In this document: piece after piece, positions 1 to 9,753 of the stretch
How positions within the stretch are numbered: the first letter of the stretch is position 1
Layout: every line of letters begins with the position of its first letter
Assembly (NCBI RefSeq): GCF_047229345.1
Contig: NZ_JBFTER010000005.1
Coordinates: 1 to 64,000 of the forward strand
DNA: 64,000 nucleotides
Source: Cellulomonas_A sp047229345
GTDB taxonomy: Bacteria > Actinomycetota > Actinomycetes > Actinomycetales > Cellulomonadaceae
Reading direction: 5' to 3'
Made by a program: the position numbers and the translations under genes
Notes under the pieces: model-generated
Seen by the model: the letters and a program-made list of their open reading frames with translations, nothing else
What the model was told of the DNA's origin: nothing
The model's database searches: none

Positions 1-502
1 GGCTGCCCGAGGCTGTCGTACGCCTGCCGCACGCGCTGACCCGCGAAGTGCCGCGCGGTCGGCGGCCGCCGCGCCACGAGCACGTCGCGGGCGACCGCCT
101 CCCGGCCGCCCGCGGCGCGCACGGTGCGCAGGAGCTCGAGGTTCTCGAACAGCACGTCGCCGTCGTAGCCGCCGGTGGCCAGGAGCGTCGAGCGGCGGAC
201 ACCGAGCGCACGTCGTCGTCGGCGAGCACCACGTGCTCGTGACGCGCGAGCCGGACGCCCGTCATGACGCCCGCGACCTTGCCGTTGCAGCCCGGCCACG
301 GGTCGGGGCGCTCGTGGCGCACGAGCCCGTGCCAGGCCCGCGCGTGCGCGGCGAGGAGCGGGGGCGGCGAGCCGTCGACGACGACGACCTCCTGCACGAG
401 CCCGGTGAGCCCGCGCAGGTACGCGGTCAGCTCGTCGAGGTCGCCGTCGTCGGCCCAGCGCAGCGGGAGGACGTAGGTCAGGGCCAGGCGGTGAGGTCCC
501 AC
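1..502 (-). pseudogene. Family 2 glycosyltransferase, internally deleted and frameshifted, cut by the window edge
   Basis: Read from a GTG at 502, the first 98 codons give a GT-A glycosyltransferase start: a YVLPLR strand, VVVVDGSPPP, then LADDDVR, the DxD-like metal site. At about 206-209 the reading frame changes. The next frame continues with LGVRRSTLLATGGYDGDV, FENLELLRTVRAAGG and RRPPTARHFAGQRVRQAY, which is the C-terminal half of the same family. From memory of intact relatives, about 50 residues (PQNxFxPxPWHARWDTARxLLNRA region) should lie between DDDVR and LGVRR and are absent. So there is a deletion that is not a multiple of three. It could be a true pseudogene or an assembly collapse. 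The start lies just past the stop of the upstream gene (513), so the two were probably co-transcribed. Confidence 0.7.
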
Positions 503-512
503 GGCGCGGCCC

Positions 513-1526
513 TCATGCGGCGCGCAGGGACGAGCGGCCCGCCTGCCAGGCCGTCATGATGTGCTCGGCGACGGCGTCGTCGAGCGCGAGGCAGACCGCG
601 GCGCCGAACAGGATGTCCGCGGTGAGCTCCGGCTCGTCGCGCGCCAGCCCGCCGGCCAGGTCGCGTCCCGCGATCTGCTCGTGCACGGCGTCCGCCTCGA
701 CGTGCTCGTCGAAGTACAGCGTCGTCTCCGGCCCGTGGCCGTGGCGGCGGAAGCCGTTGCCGTAGAAGCGGTTGGGCAGCGACGACGTCATCTCGAACGC
801 CGCGAGGTGCCCGGCGACGGCGCCGCGAAGGCGCCGGTGCAGCCCGAACAGCGACATCGCGTTGAGCGACGCGAGCGTGATCGCGGGGAGCTCCTCGACG
901 TACCGGCCGTAGGCGTCGTCGAGCCCGAGCCCGCGCATCGTCTGCGCGAACAGGGCGGCGTGCATGCGCTCGGGGTCACCGCCGCCGTACTCGTCGGCCT
1001 GGATCTCGACGAGCGCCGCCTTGGGGCCTCCGGACAGCCGAGGGACGGCCCACGTGTGCGGGTCGGCCTCCTTGAGCTGGTAGAGCGAGCGCTGCACGAG
1101 CAGCTCACGGAGCTGGCCCTCGGAGGCCTTCTTGCCGACGTACCGGGCGAGGCCGGGGCCGGTCTCCGCGGCCGCCATCGTGAACAGCGTCTCGGCGACG
1201 CCCGCCTGGTCGAGGCCGTGCGCGTCGGGCACCTTGACGCGCTCGCGCAGCTCGGTCTCGAACGCGTCCTCGAGGCGCCGGCGGGCGCGCAGGAGGCCCG
1301 GCTCCCACTCCCAGCGGTCGTCGACGTCCTCGAAGCCGCGGTAGTGCAGCTCGTACAGGCAGAACAGCGCGAGCTGGACGTCGTCGTCCTCGAGCAGGTC
1401 GGTCGACGCCGCGAGCGCGTCCGCGACGGGGAGCGCCGGCGCGGGGTCGTCGTCGCCGGGGACGGGTCCGCGCAGCAGCGGGACGAGGGCGGAGCTCAGC
1501 GGTCCACGGGGGGTGGGGAGGATCAT
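513..1526 (-). CDS. Iron-containing redox enzyme family protein (haem-oxygenase-like fold)
   Basis: 337 residues, start ATG at 1526 preceded by a GAGGTG ribosome site. The body is helical and carries the family's spaced metal-ligand pattern: LYELHYRGFEDVD near 60, VEIQADEYGGGDPERMHAALF near 175, and YFDEHVEADAVHE near 275 with the ExH-type ligands. This matches the Haem_oxygenas_2 group of diiron oxidase/oxygenase-like proteins, whose substrates mostly are unknown. It lies immediately upstream of the damaged glycosyltransferase. Family assignment is fairly firm; the reaction cannot be stated. Confidence 0.85.
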   Translation of the reverse strand: MILPTPRGPLSSALVPLLRGPVPGDDDPAPALPVADALAASTDLLEDDDVQLALFCLYELHYRGFEDVDDRWEWEPGLLRARRRLEDAFETELRERVKVPDAHGLDQAGVAETLFTMAAAETGPGLARYVGKKASEGQLRELLVQRSLYQLKEADPHTWAVPRLSGGPKAALVEIQADEYGGGDPERMHAALFAQTMRGLGLDDAYGRYVEELPAITLASLNAMSLFGLHRRLRGAVAGHLAAFEMTSSLPNRFYGNGFRRHGHGPETTLYFDEHVEADAVHEQIAGRDLAGGLARDEPELTADILFGAAVCLALDDAVAEHIMTAWQAGRSSLRAA

Positions 1527-1651
1527 GTGCGGGGCACCTCGTCTGAGCCGGTGGGCTCGCGGGGGAAGGTCCGCGGCGCCTGCCTGGCCGCGGTCACGGG
1601 GTCATACCGGACAAGCGTGCACCGCCCCCTGCTGCCCCGCATCCGGTGGCG

Positions 1652-2275
1652 TCAGCCGGCTCCGGGCCTCTCACCTGCGGAAGCACCCGGCGAGCCGGCC
1701 GACGGCGCCCCGGCCGGCCCGTCCGGCGGGACGCCGTCGCCGCGCGCCCGGCCCTCGGCGATCAGGGCGAGGCGGTGCAGCGCCTCCTTGTTGCGCGGGA
1801 CGATCGCGGCCTTGCGCAGCGCGCGCGGGACGAGCGTGCCCGGGCCCTTGACGGCGTCCTCGGCGAGCACGACACGGCACGACGCGGGCCCGTCGGGCCG
1901 GACGTCGATGACCACGCGCGCCTCCCCGAGCGGCCAGCCGTGGGCCTGCAGCTCGAGGCGTCCGCGGGGGTCCCAGCGGCGGGAGACGGTCTTGTCGTTG
2001 ATCACGAACGGCCACACCCCCGCCGAGTGGTGGATCGCCGCGCCCGGCTCGGGCCAGTGCGCGTCGACCTCGCGGATGCGCGACGCGCCCACGACCCAGC
2101 CGGCGTACAGCCAGCCGTCCTCCAGGACCTGGACGACGACCTCCGCGGCGCAGCCGACCCGCCGCTCCACGACGGCCATGCCGCCGCTGAGCGGACCGGA
2201 CCGGGTGTGCGTCTCGCGGGCCCCGTGCGTCGTGCTGTCCGTCGTGGCGTCGCCGTCCCCGGCTGCGGCGCTCAC
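1652..2275 (-). CDS. SRPBCC (START/polyketide cyclase-like) family protein
   Basis: The conserved part begins MAVVERRVGCAAEVV and runs through DGWLYAGWVVGASRIREVD, HHSAGVWPF and ALRKAAIVPRNKEALHRLALIAEGRA, an SRPBCC lipid-binding-type fold seen in many actinobacteria. I take the GTG at 2275 as the start because it overlaps the TGA of the alcohol dehydrogenase by four bases, an arrangement used repeatedly in this window, and the codons from 2275 to 2180 keep strong G/C third positions. The alternative is the ATG at 2179, which would leave the recognised domain intact and drop a 32-residue low-complexity leader. The C-terminus is also low complexity (Pro/Ala/Gly). Ligand unknown. Confidence 0.75.
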   Translation of the reverse strand: MSAAAGDGDATTDSTTHGARETHTRSGPLSGGMAVVERRVGCAAEVVVQVLEDGWLYAGWVVGASRIREVDAHWPEPGAAIHHSAGVWPFVINDKTVSRRWDPRGRLELQAHGWPLGEARVVIDVRPDGPASCRVVLAEDAVKGPGTLVPRALRKAAIVPRNKEALHRLALIAEGRARGDGVPPDGPAGAPSAGSPGASAGERPGAG

Positions 2276-3444
2276 GGCGTCATCACGATCTTGTTGCACC
2301 CGTCCTCCTTCTCGCGGAACATCTCGAAGCCCCGGGGGGCCTCGTCGAGCGTCATGCGGTGGCTGATCACGAAGCTCGGGTCGATCTCGCCGGCGACGAT
2401 CCGGTCGAGCAGCGGCTGCATGTACCGGTGCGTGTGGCACTGGCCCGAGCGCAGGGTCAGCGAGCGGTTGACGACGGCGCCCATCGGGAACTTGTCGACG
2501 AACCCGCCGTACACCCCGACGACCGACACGACGCCGCCGTTGCGCACGTTGAGCACCGCGTCGCGCAGTGCCCCGGCGCGGTCCGGCTCGAGCTTCACGG
2601 CCTGCATGACCTTGTCGTAGGCGTTGATCGCGCCGACGTGGTGGTGCGCCTCCATGCCGACCGCGTCGATCACGGCGTCGGGGCCGCGGCCCGCGGTGAT
2701 GTCGAGGAGCGCCTCCTTGACGTCCTGCTCCTCGTAGTTGACCGGGATGGCCCCGGCCTTCTCCTGCGCGATCCGCAGCCGGTAGTCGAAGCGGTCGATG
2801 ATGACGACCTTGCCGGCGCCGAGCAGGTAGGCGCTCGCGGCGGCGAGCTGGCCGATGGGCCCGGCGCCCCAGACCGCGACGACGTCGCCGGGGCTGATGT
2901 CGCACATCTCGGCGCCCATGTAGGCGGTCGGGAAGATGTCGGAGAGGAAGAGCACCTGCTCGTCGGTCAGGTCGTGCTCGATCTTGAGCGGGCCGACGTC
3001 CGCGAACGGCACGCGCACGTACTCGGCCTGCCCCCCGGCGAACCCGCCGAGCATGTGGGAGTACCCGAAGATCCCCGCGGGCGAGTAGCCCATGACCTTC
3101 TCCGCCATGCCGGCGTTCGGGTTGGAGTTCTCGCACAGGGAGTAGTTGCGCCGCACGCACTGCGTGCAGGCCCCGCACGAGATCGGGAACGGCACGACGA
3201 CGCGGTCCCCGACGCGCAGGTTCCCGACGGCGCTGCCGACCTCGACGACCTCGCCCATGAACTCGTGCCCGACGACGTCGCCCTTCTCCATCGTCGGGAT
3301 GAACCCGCCGTACATGTGCAGGTCGGACCCGCAGATCGCGGTCGACGTGACCTTCACGATCGCGTCCCGCGGGCTGAGGATCTGCGGGTCGGGGACCTCC
3401 CCGACCTCGACGACTCCCTTGCCCATCCACCTGTTCGCGCGCAT
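2272..3444 (-). CDS. Zinc-dependent alcohol dehydrogenase (MDR family, formaldehyde-dehydrogenase-like)
   Basis: 390 residues, full length for the family. Catalytic zinc site: C38 in AICGSDLH and H60-E61 in GHEFMGE. Structural zinc site: C90, C93, C96 and C104 (CGACTQC...SLC). Rossmann motif VWGAGPIGQLAA near 195 and an acidic VVIIDRFDYR turn after the second strand, suggesting NAD rather than NADP. The long insert before the C-terminus (AHHHVGAINAYDKVMQ) resembles the glutathione-independent formaldehyde dehydrogenase subgroup. Cytosolic oxidation of a small alcohol or aldehyde is inferred; the substrate is not evident. It is translationally coupled to the downstream SRPBCC gene. Confidence 0.9.
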   Translation of the reverse strand: MRANRWMGKGVVEVGEVPDPQILSPRDAIVKVTSTAICGSDLHMYGGFIPTMEKGDVVGHEFMGEVVEVGSAVGNLRVGDRVVVPFPISCGACTQCVRRNYSLCENSNPNAGMAEKVMGYSPAGIFGYSHMLGGFAGGQAEYVRVPFADVGPLKIEHDLTDEQVLFLSDIFPTAYMGAEMCDISPGDVVAVWGAGPIGQLAAASAYLLGAGKVVIIDRFDYRLRIAQEKAGAIPVNYEEQDVKEALLDITAGRGPDAVIDAVGMEAHHHVGAINAYDKVMQAVKLEPDRAGALRDAVLNVRNGGVVSVVGVYGGFVDKFPMGAVVNRSLTLRSGQCHTHRYMQPLLDRIVAGEIDPSFVISHRMTLDEAPRGFEMFREKEDGCNKIVMTP

Positions 3445-3678
3445 CTCGTCCCTCTCGTCGTCGGCTGCGGTCCACGCGGTGTGTCCGCGGGCTCTCGCGT
3501 CCCGGTCCGTCCCCCTCGGGGCGGGCGGCTGCGCCGCCCGCGGGGTGCTCCTCGTGCCTGCTGGTCGCGGTGCTCGTCGTGCTCGTCGTGCCGGCCGTGC
3601 TCGTCGTCGCCGGGTCGCGCGTCGCCGCCGGGTGACGGGCGGCCCGTGGCCGCCGCAGCCTCCGGAGCGGCCGCCCGG
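3445..3678. other. Intergenic, no gene supported
   Basis: 234 bases between two minus-strand genes. A repeated GTG-CTC-GTC stretch near 3560-3630 would read as a hydrophobic segment on the plus strand, but it has no start codon or ribosome site and reads as low-complexity sequence. No clear hairpin was found. Confidence 0.5.
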
Positions 3679-4221
3679 TCAGCCTGCGCCGACCGCGCCC
3701 TCGGGGGTCTGCTCGACGGGCTCCGCGGTGCGCTGCCGCACCTGGTTGCCCGCCCGCGTCCCGCCGGGGCTGCCCTCGGACCGCATGATGTCGCCCGTCT
3801 CGAGGACCTGCTTGAAGCGGCGCAGGTCGTCCTCGACCTGCTGGCGCGGCTGTTCCCCGAAGAGCCGGGCGACGAGCTCGCCGACCTTGCCGCCGGGTGC
3901 CTGGTAGTCGATCTCGACGCGTACCTCGGTGCCCTGGTCGCCGGGCGCCTCGGTGAAGCGCACGCTGCCGGAGTTCTCGACGTCGGCGCTGCCGACCGAC
4001 TCCCAGCGCAGCACGCGCGGCGGGTCCGCCTCGACCACGCGCGCGTCCCACTCGACGTGCGTGCCGACGGGGCCCGAGACGCGCCAGTGCGACGTGCCGT
4101 CGGGCGCGACGGTGACCTGCTCGACGTGCGCCATGAAGCGCGGGAGGTTCGTGAAGTCGGACCAGTACGCGTACACCTCGTCGAGGGGTCGGCGCACGGT
4201 GATCGCGGCGTGGACGCTCAT
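3679..4221 (-). CDS. SRPBCC family cyclase/dehydrase-like protein
   Basis: 180 residues. The start is fixed by a perfect AGGAGG ribosome site four bases before the ATG at 4221; an upstream in-frame Met at 4251 has none. The sequence MSVHAAITVRRPLDEVYAYW, LPRFMAHVEQV, VEWDARVVEADPPRVLRWESV and FTEAPGDQGTEVRV is the classic Polyketide_cyc2/COG5637 pattern. The last 30 residues are polar and probably disordered. Such proteins often accompany stress or envelope genes; the ligand is unknown. It is divergent from the gene at 4545. Confidence 0.88.
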   Translation of the reverse strand: MSVHAAITVRRPLDEVYAYWSDFTNLPRFMAHVEQVTVAPDGTSHWRVSGPVGTHVEWDARVVEADPPRVLRWESVGSADVENSGSVRFTEAPGDQGTEVRVEIDYQAPGGKVGELVARLFGEQPRQQVEDDLRRFKQVLETGDIMRSEGSPGGTRAGNQVRQRTAEPVEQTPEGAVGAG

Positions 4222-4544
4222 GGGGCCTCCTGTCACCGGCGACGCGAGCATGTCGCCGGGGTGCGGGTTCCGTGACCGGTCGGTCGCGGTCCGGGTCGGG
4301 CGGGACGGTCGGGCGTGGACCGGGCGCGGGCCCGGTTCCCACCGGGCACGGCTCGACCGGGTCCCGGAGACGCGGACGTCTCCTGGACACCGAGCCTGCG
4401 CCCGAACGGCGGCCCCGGCAATCGGAACGCCTGCTCACCGGGCCCGCCGGCCGTCCCCGGCGTCGCGACGACCTCCCCCACCCGGGCAGCGCCGGGGCGG
4501 GAGCCGGACGTGCGTCCGACCCCCACGCGGGCGACGATCGGGGG
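4222..4544. promoter_or_regulatory. Divergent promoter region between SRPBCC and the gene at 4545
   Basis: 323 bases without a supported gene. An inverted repeat GGAGACG (4366-4372) / CGTCTCC (4377-4383) with a 4-base spacer lies in the middle and may be an operator. GACGAT six bases before the ATG at 4545 is a weak leaderless-type -10 for the plus-strand gene. The minus-strand AGGAGG at the left edge belongs to the SRPBCC gene. Confidence 0.35.
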
Positions 4545-5288
4545 ATGCGCCGCCTCCCCCACGCCGACCACGACACCCACCCCGCCCCCGTGCCGCGCGC
4601 GCCCGTCGGCACGTCGCTGGCGGGCACGGCGCTGGGCACGCTCACCCGGGCCGTCACGGCGCTGCGCGGCGCACGCCCGCTGCACCCGGACGGTGCGACT
4701 CTCCGGGCGACCGTCGTCCGGCACGGCTCGTCGCGACCGACCGGGGCCCAGTGGCTCGACGAGCCGGGGACCGACCGCGGCATCGCCCGCCTGTCCCGGT
4801 CGGGCGGTGTGCCGGCACCCCTCCCCGACGTGCAGGGCCTCGCGCTGCGGCTCGACGGCGTGGACGGCCCCTCGGACCTGCTCCTGTCGACCACGGGGCT
4901 CGGGCGCGTCAGCCGCTTCCTGCTGACGCCCCACCGTGCCCCCTCGGGCGGGGCGTACGGCAGTCTCCTGCCGTACCGGACGCCGTCCGGCCCCGTCCTG
5001 CTCGTCGCCGCTCCCGGGCCCCGCGTGCTGCCCTCCCACCCGGACGCGCTCGCGCGCGAGCTGGCCGGCGATCCCTGGCGCCTGCGGCTCGGCCACGCGA
5101 CGCCGACGGGACGCTGGCACGAGTTCGGCGAGCTCGTGGTCGGCGGACCCGCGCAGGCGACCGTGGACTCGGTGCTGCGCTTCGACGCGGTCCTGCACCC
5201 GCTGCCGGGCCTGGCTCTCGCGCCCTGGGCGGCGCGGCTGCGCGAGCCGTCGTACGCGGCGGCGCGCTCGCACCACCTGACGGGCTGA
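4545..5288 (+). CDS. Conserved actinobacterial protein, annotated phosphodiesterase in relatives
   Basis: 247 residues from the ATG at 4545. Features: TLRATVVRHGSSRPTGAQWLDEPG, ARLSRSGGVPAPLPDVQGLALRL, DLLLSTTGLGRVSRFLL, and a C-terminal LHPLPGLALAPWAARLREPSY. I recognise this as a widespread actinobacterial family usually labelled phosphodiesterase. The VxRHGSxRRTG and PLPDVxGLAxR pattern also resembles the catalase-fold superfamily, but the usual haem-binding His/Tyr cannot be assigned with certainty. No signal peptide or membrane segment. It ends before a strong hairpin at 5386-5417. Coding status is sound; function is open. Confidence 0.75.
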   Translation: MRRLPHADHDTHPAPVPRAPVGTSLAGTALGTLTRAVTALRGARPLHPDGATLRATVVRHGSSRPTGAQWLDEPGTDRGIARLSRSGGVPAPLPDVQGLALRLDGVDGPSDLLLSTTGLGRVSRFLLTPHRAPSGGAYGSLLPYRTPSGPVLLVAAPGPRVLPSHPDALARELAGDPWRLRLGHATPTGRWHEFGELVVGGPAQATVDSVLRFDAVLHPLPGLALAPWAARLREPSYAAARSHHLTG

Positions 5289-5385
5289 CCCGAGGATCCC
5301 GGCCCCGGACGCCGTCCGGGGCGCCCGTGCATCAGTACCTGACCTGCTCTCCCGTGCTCCGCGCCCCGTGCCCGTGCACGACGAC

Positions 5386-5417
5386 GGGCCGGCCGCTCCG
5401 TGGGGAGCGACCGGCCC
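5386..5417. terminator. Bidirectional hairpin between convergent genes
   Basis: GGGCCGG (5386-5392) and GCTCC (5395-5399) pair with GGAGC (5404-5408) and CCGGCCC (5411-5417), with a 2x2 internal loop and a 4-base apical loop. There is no T tract, as is common in high-GC actinobacteria. It lies between the convergent gene ending at 5288 and csbD ending at 5437. Confidence 0.7.
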
Positions 5418-5436
5418 GGGTGTCGTGCGGGCGGCG

Positions 5437-5610
5437 TCAGTTCTTGAAGACGTCCTTGATCTTCTCGCCGGCCTGCTTCACGTCGGCCTTCGTCTGGTCC
5501 GTGCGGCCCTCGGCCTCGAGGTCACGGTCACCGCTCGCGCGACCCGCCGCCTCCTTGCCCTTGCCCTGCAGCTCTTCCGCCGCGTTCCCGATCTTGTCGT
5601 CGAGTCCCAT
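5437..5610 (-). CDS. CsbD family stress-response protein
   Basis: 57 residues, too short for many gene finders but unmistakable: MGLDDKIGNAAEELQGKGK, then EGRTDQTKADVKQAGEKIKDVF. This is the CsbD/YjbJ helical hairpin, abundant in stationary and general-stress regulons. A strong GGAGGAGG ribosome site lies six bases before the ATG at 5610. Highly charged and soluble, with no enzymatic motif. In Bacillus csbD is under SigB; whether that holds here cannot be read from the sequence. Confidence 0.92.
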   Translation of the reverse strand: MGLDDKIGNAAEELQGKGKEAAGRASGDRDLEAEGRTDQTKADVKQAGEKIKDVFKN

Positions 5611-5677
5611 GACGAACCTCCTCCGGTCGTGTCCCTCGACCGTACGAGCGTGCTGGTGAGACCGCCACCGGAGGGCG

Positions 5678-6073
5678 TCAGACCGACGAGTCGGCGGCGT
5701 GCTGCTCCTCGCGGTACTCGAGCTCGGCGGGGTCGATCCCGCGGTCGACGAGCAGCCGGTCGATCTTCGCCTCGAGCCGCTCGTCGCCCTCCTTGGACTG
5801 CGAGGAGTCCCAGAAGTAGAACAGCGCGAGCCCGGCGGCCTGCCAGACGAGCTGGAGGAACTCCGACTGCCAGTTCTCGAACGTCGAGGACAGGAACTGG
5901 GGCCAGAACTGCTCCCAGGCGAACGTCGACCCGTGCTCCGCCGCGTCGTTGCGCGCCTCGATCAGCTGGAACACGGGCTGACCGGCCCAGGACAGAACGA
6001 ACAGCGCACCTGTGACGATCCCGAACGAGTACGCGGTGAAGAACCGCGGACGCCCCTCCCGCTGGGTAGCCAT
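5678..6073 (-). CDS. DUF6766 family membrane protein
   Basis: 131 residues from the ATG at 6073 (MATQREGRPRFFTAYSF). Two hydrophobic helices are visible: roughly residues 10-35 (FFTAYSFGIVTGALFVLSWAG) and 75-95 (LQLVWQAAGLALFYFWDSSQ), with a tryptophan-rich loop (EQFWPQFLSSTFENWQSEF) between and an acidic, Arg-rich cytosolic tail. This is the DUF6766 pattern. Function unknown. It follows csbD closely in the opposite transcription order (csbD is downstream), so the two may be co-transcribed. Confidence 0.85.
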   Translation of the reverse strand: MATQREGRPRFFTAYSFGIVTGALFVLSWAGQPVFQLIEARNDAAEHGSTFAWEQFWPQFLSSTFENWQSEFLQLVWQAAGLALFYFWDSSQSKEGDERLEAKIDRLLVDRGIDPAELEYREEQHAADSSV

Positions 6074-6599
6074 CGAACCTACCTCGTGGTGAGCGCCGTC
6101 CACCGCCCCCCACGACGGCTGGTCCGTCCAGCGTGGCCCCGGCCGCAGCCCCGCGCACGCCGAGGACCCGGACGCATCAGGGCAGGCCGGCGCGGCTCCT
6201 CCCAGGACGAGGACCAGCAGAGCGGAGCACCACCGTGGACCGACGCACACGCACCGCCCGGGCCGACGCCGACGCCGCGCGGGCCGGACGATGAGCGACC
6301 TCGACGGCAGCCCGCTGACGGGCGACCCGCGCTCCGCGGACGTCCTCGCCCTCGTCGCCGCGATCCGTCCCGTACGCCCTCTCGCGGCTCACCTCGCGTC
6401 CACGCCGGGCCCCGGGAGCCCCGAGCGCTCCGGCGAGCCCGAGCCGCCCGGCGACGCCCGGCGGTGCGACGGCCCTCGGTAGGGGCGGTCCGACGGCCCT
6501 CGGTAGGGTGGCCGCACGACCCGGCGCGGCTCGCGTCGACGTCGGTGCACCGGCGCCCGCGAGCGCCGGTCGCCCTCGCCCGGCCCGCTGAGGAGCGCC
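6074..6599. promoter_or_regulatory. Long intergenic region upstream of the mutarotase
   Basis: 526 bases without a convincing gene. A 63-codon frame at 6291-6482 lacks a ribosome site and family resemblance. The notable content is the 24-base direct duplication at 6461-6508, the second copy of which ends in a TAGGGT box (6504-6509), a plausible -10 for the mutarotase transcript. A GAGGAG ribosome site lies just before the ATG at 6600. Confidence 0.45.
6461..6508 (+). repeat. 24-base direct tandem duplication
   Basis: Two adjacent 24-base copies (6461-6484 and 6485-6508) share the core CGACGGCCCTCGGTAGGG with one mismatch, a G/C difference six bases in. The duplication places a TAGGGG or TAGGGT element in each copy, so it may duplicate or reposition a promoter -10 box for the downstream gene. 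Confidence 0.8.
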
Positions 6600-7514
6600 A
6601 TGCCTGCCCTTCCCGCCCTGCCCGCGTCGGTCCGGCTCGCCGACGGCCGCGGCGGCCTCGCGTGCGTGCTGGTCGAGACGCCGCACGCGACGGCCGAGGT
6701 GTACCTGCACGGCGCGCACGTGACGGCGTGGCAGCCGAGCGGCCACGCGCCGGTGCTGTGGACGAGCGCGGCGAGCCGCTTCGAGGCGGGCTCCCCCATC
6801 CGTGGTGGGGTGCCGATCTGCTTCCCGTGGTTCGGCCCGCACCCCGAGGTCACGGACGCACCGGCGCACGGCTGGGCGCGCACGACGGCCTGGGAGCTGC
6901 GGGGGGCGGCGGAGGACGCGTCGGGCGCCGTGACGCTCGAGCTGGCGCTCGCGGACTCGGACGCCACGCGCGCGTCGGCGTGGCCGCACCGGTTCGCTGC
7001 CGCCTACCGGGTCACCGTGGGCCGGACTCTGCAGCTCGAGCTCGCGGTCACGAACCACGACGACGTGCTCGTGACGCTGACGGACGCGCTGCACACGTAC
7101 CTCGCCGTCGGTGACGTGCGCGGCGTGGCCGTCGAGGGCCTCGAGGGCGCGTCGTACGTCGACAAGGCGCCGGCCGACGGAGGGCCGGCGGACGCGCGCC
7201 AGGGCGACGAGCCGGTGCGCTTCACCGCGGAGGCCGACCGGGTGTACGCGAGCACGGCGACGGTCCGCGTGGTGGACGCCGGTCTCGGCCGGACCGTGAC
7301 CGTCGCCAAGGACGGGTCGCGCTCGACCGTCGTGTGGAACCCGTGGGTCGGCAAGGCCCGCGCCCTGGCCGACCTCGGGGACGACGAGTGGCTCGGCATG
7401 GTGTGCGTCGAGGCCGCGAACGTCGGCGAGGCGGCGGTGACCCTGGACCCGGGCGCGACGCACCGGCTGACGCAGTCCCTGGTCGTGGCCGCCGCGCCGG
7501 GCGCCCCGGCGTGA
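6600..7514 (+). CDS. D-hexose-6-phosphate mutarotase (glucose-6-phosphate 1-epimerase, YeaD type)
   Basis: 304 residues. Interconverts alpha and beta anomers of hexose 6-phosphates in the cytosol. Family landmarks: AEVYLHGAHVTAWQP, SRFEAGSPIRGGVPICFPWFGPHP, catalytic His about residue 90 in APAHGWARTTAWEL, FTDALHTYLAVGDV-type strand, and catalytic Glu about 271 in GMVCVEAANV, with LxPGxTHRLTQ at the end. The start is supported by GAGGAG five bases upstream. It sits just before glgX-treY-treZ, so it plausibly supplies the right anomer to glycogen/trehalose metabolism. The stop overlaps a CRP-type palindrome. Confidence 0.92.
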   Translation: MPALPALPASVRLADGRGGLACVLVETPHATAEVYLHGAHVTAWQPSGHAPVLWTSAASRFEAGSPIRGGVPICFPWFGPHPEVTDAPAHGWARTTAWELRGAAEDASGAVTLELALADSDATRASAWPHRFAAAYRVTVGRTLQLELAVTNHDDVLVTLTDALHTYLAVGDVRGVAVEGLEGASYVDKAPADGGPADARQGDEPVRFTAEADRVYASTATVRVVDAGLGRTVTVAKDGSRSTVVWNPWVGKARALADLGDDEWLGMVCVEAANVGEAAVTLDPGATHRLTQSLVVAAAPGAPA

Positions 7515-7524
7515 CGCTCGTCAC
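7511..7524. promoter_or_regulatory. CRP/FNR-superfamily-type palindrome upstream of glgX
   Basis: GTGACG-CT-CGTCAC, that is GTGA-N6-TCAC, the core of the CRP/GlxR-type recognition site. It overlaps the mutarotase stop codon and is centred 70 bases before the glgX start. Because the glgX transcript may begin at its ATG (CACTCT box at 7576-7581, six bases before ATG), this is an activator-like distance. One occurrence of a short palindrome; regulatory role inferred. Confidence 0.4.
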
Positions 7525-7587
7525 CTGAGCAGGCGACCAGGTCGTCCCGGGAGGCGGACCCCGCACGCTCCCTGGCACTCTGGGCAG

Positions 7588-9749
<2,162 letters not shown>

Positions 9750-9753
<4 letters not shown>

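Noticed and set aside
3555..3632. Hydrophobic Leu/Val-rich stretch on the plus strand that looks like a membrane helix
   Set aside because: No start codon, ribosome site or continuation; it arises from repeated GTG/CTC/GTC triplets.
1652..5332. A 1226-codon open frame on the minus strand spanning several genes
   Set aside because: It is a by-product of very high GC with few stop codons. Only its 3' end (1652-2275) is a real gene; the rest is antisense or out of frame to recognised families.
6291..6482. Possible 63-residue gene before the mutarotase
   Set aside because: No ribosome site, no leaderless promoter, no recognisable fold, and the end runs into the 24-base duplication.
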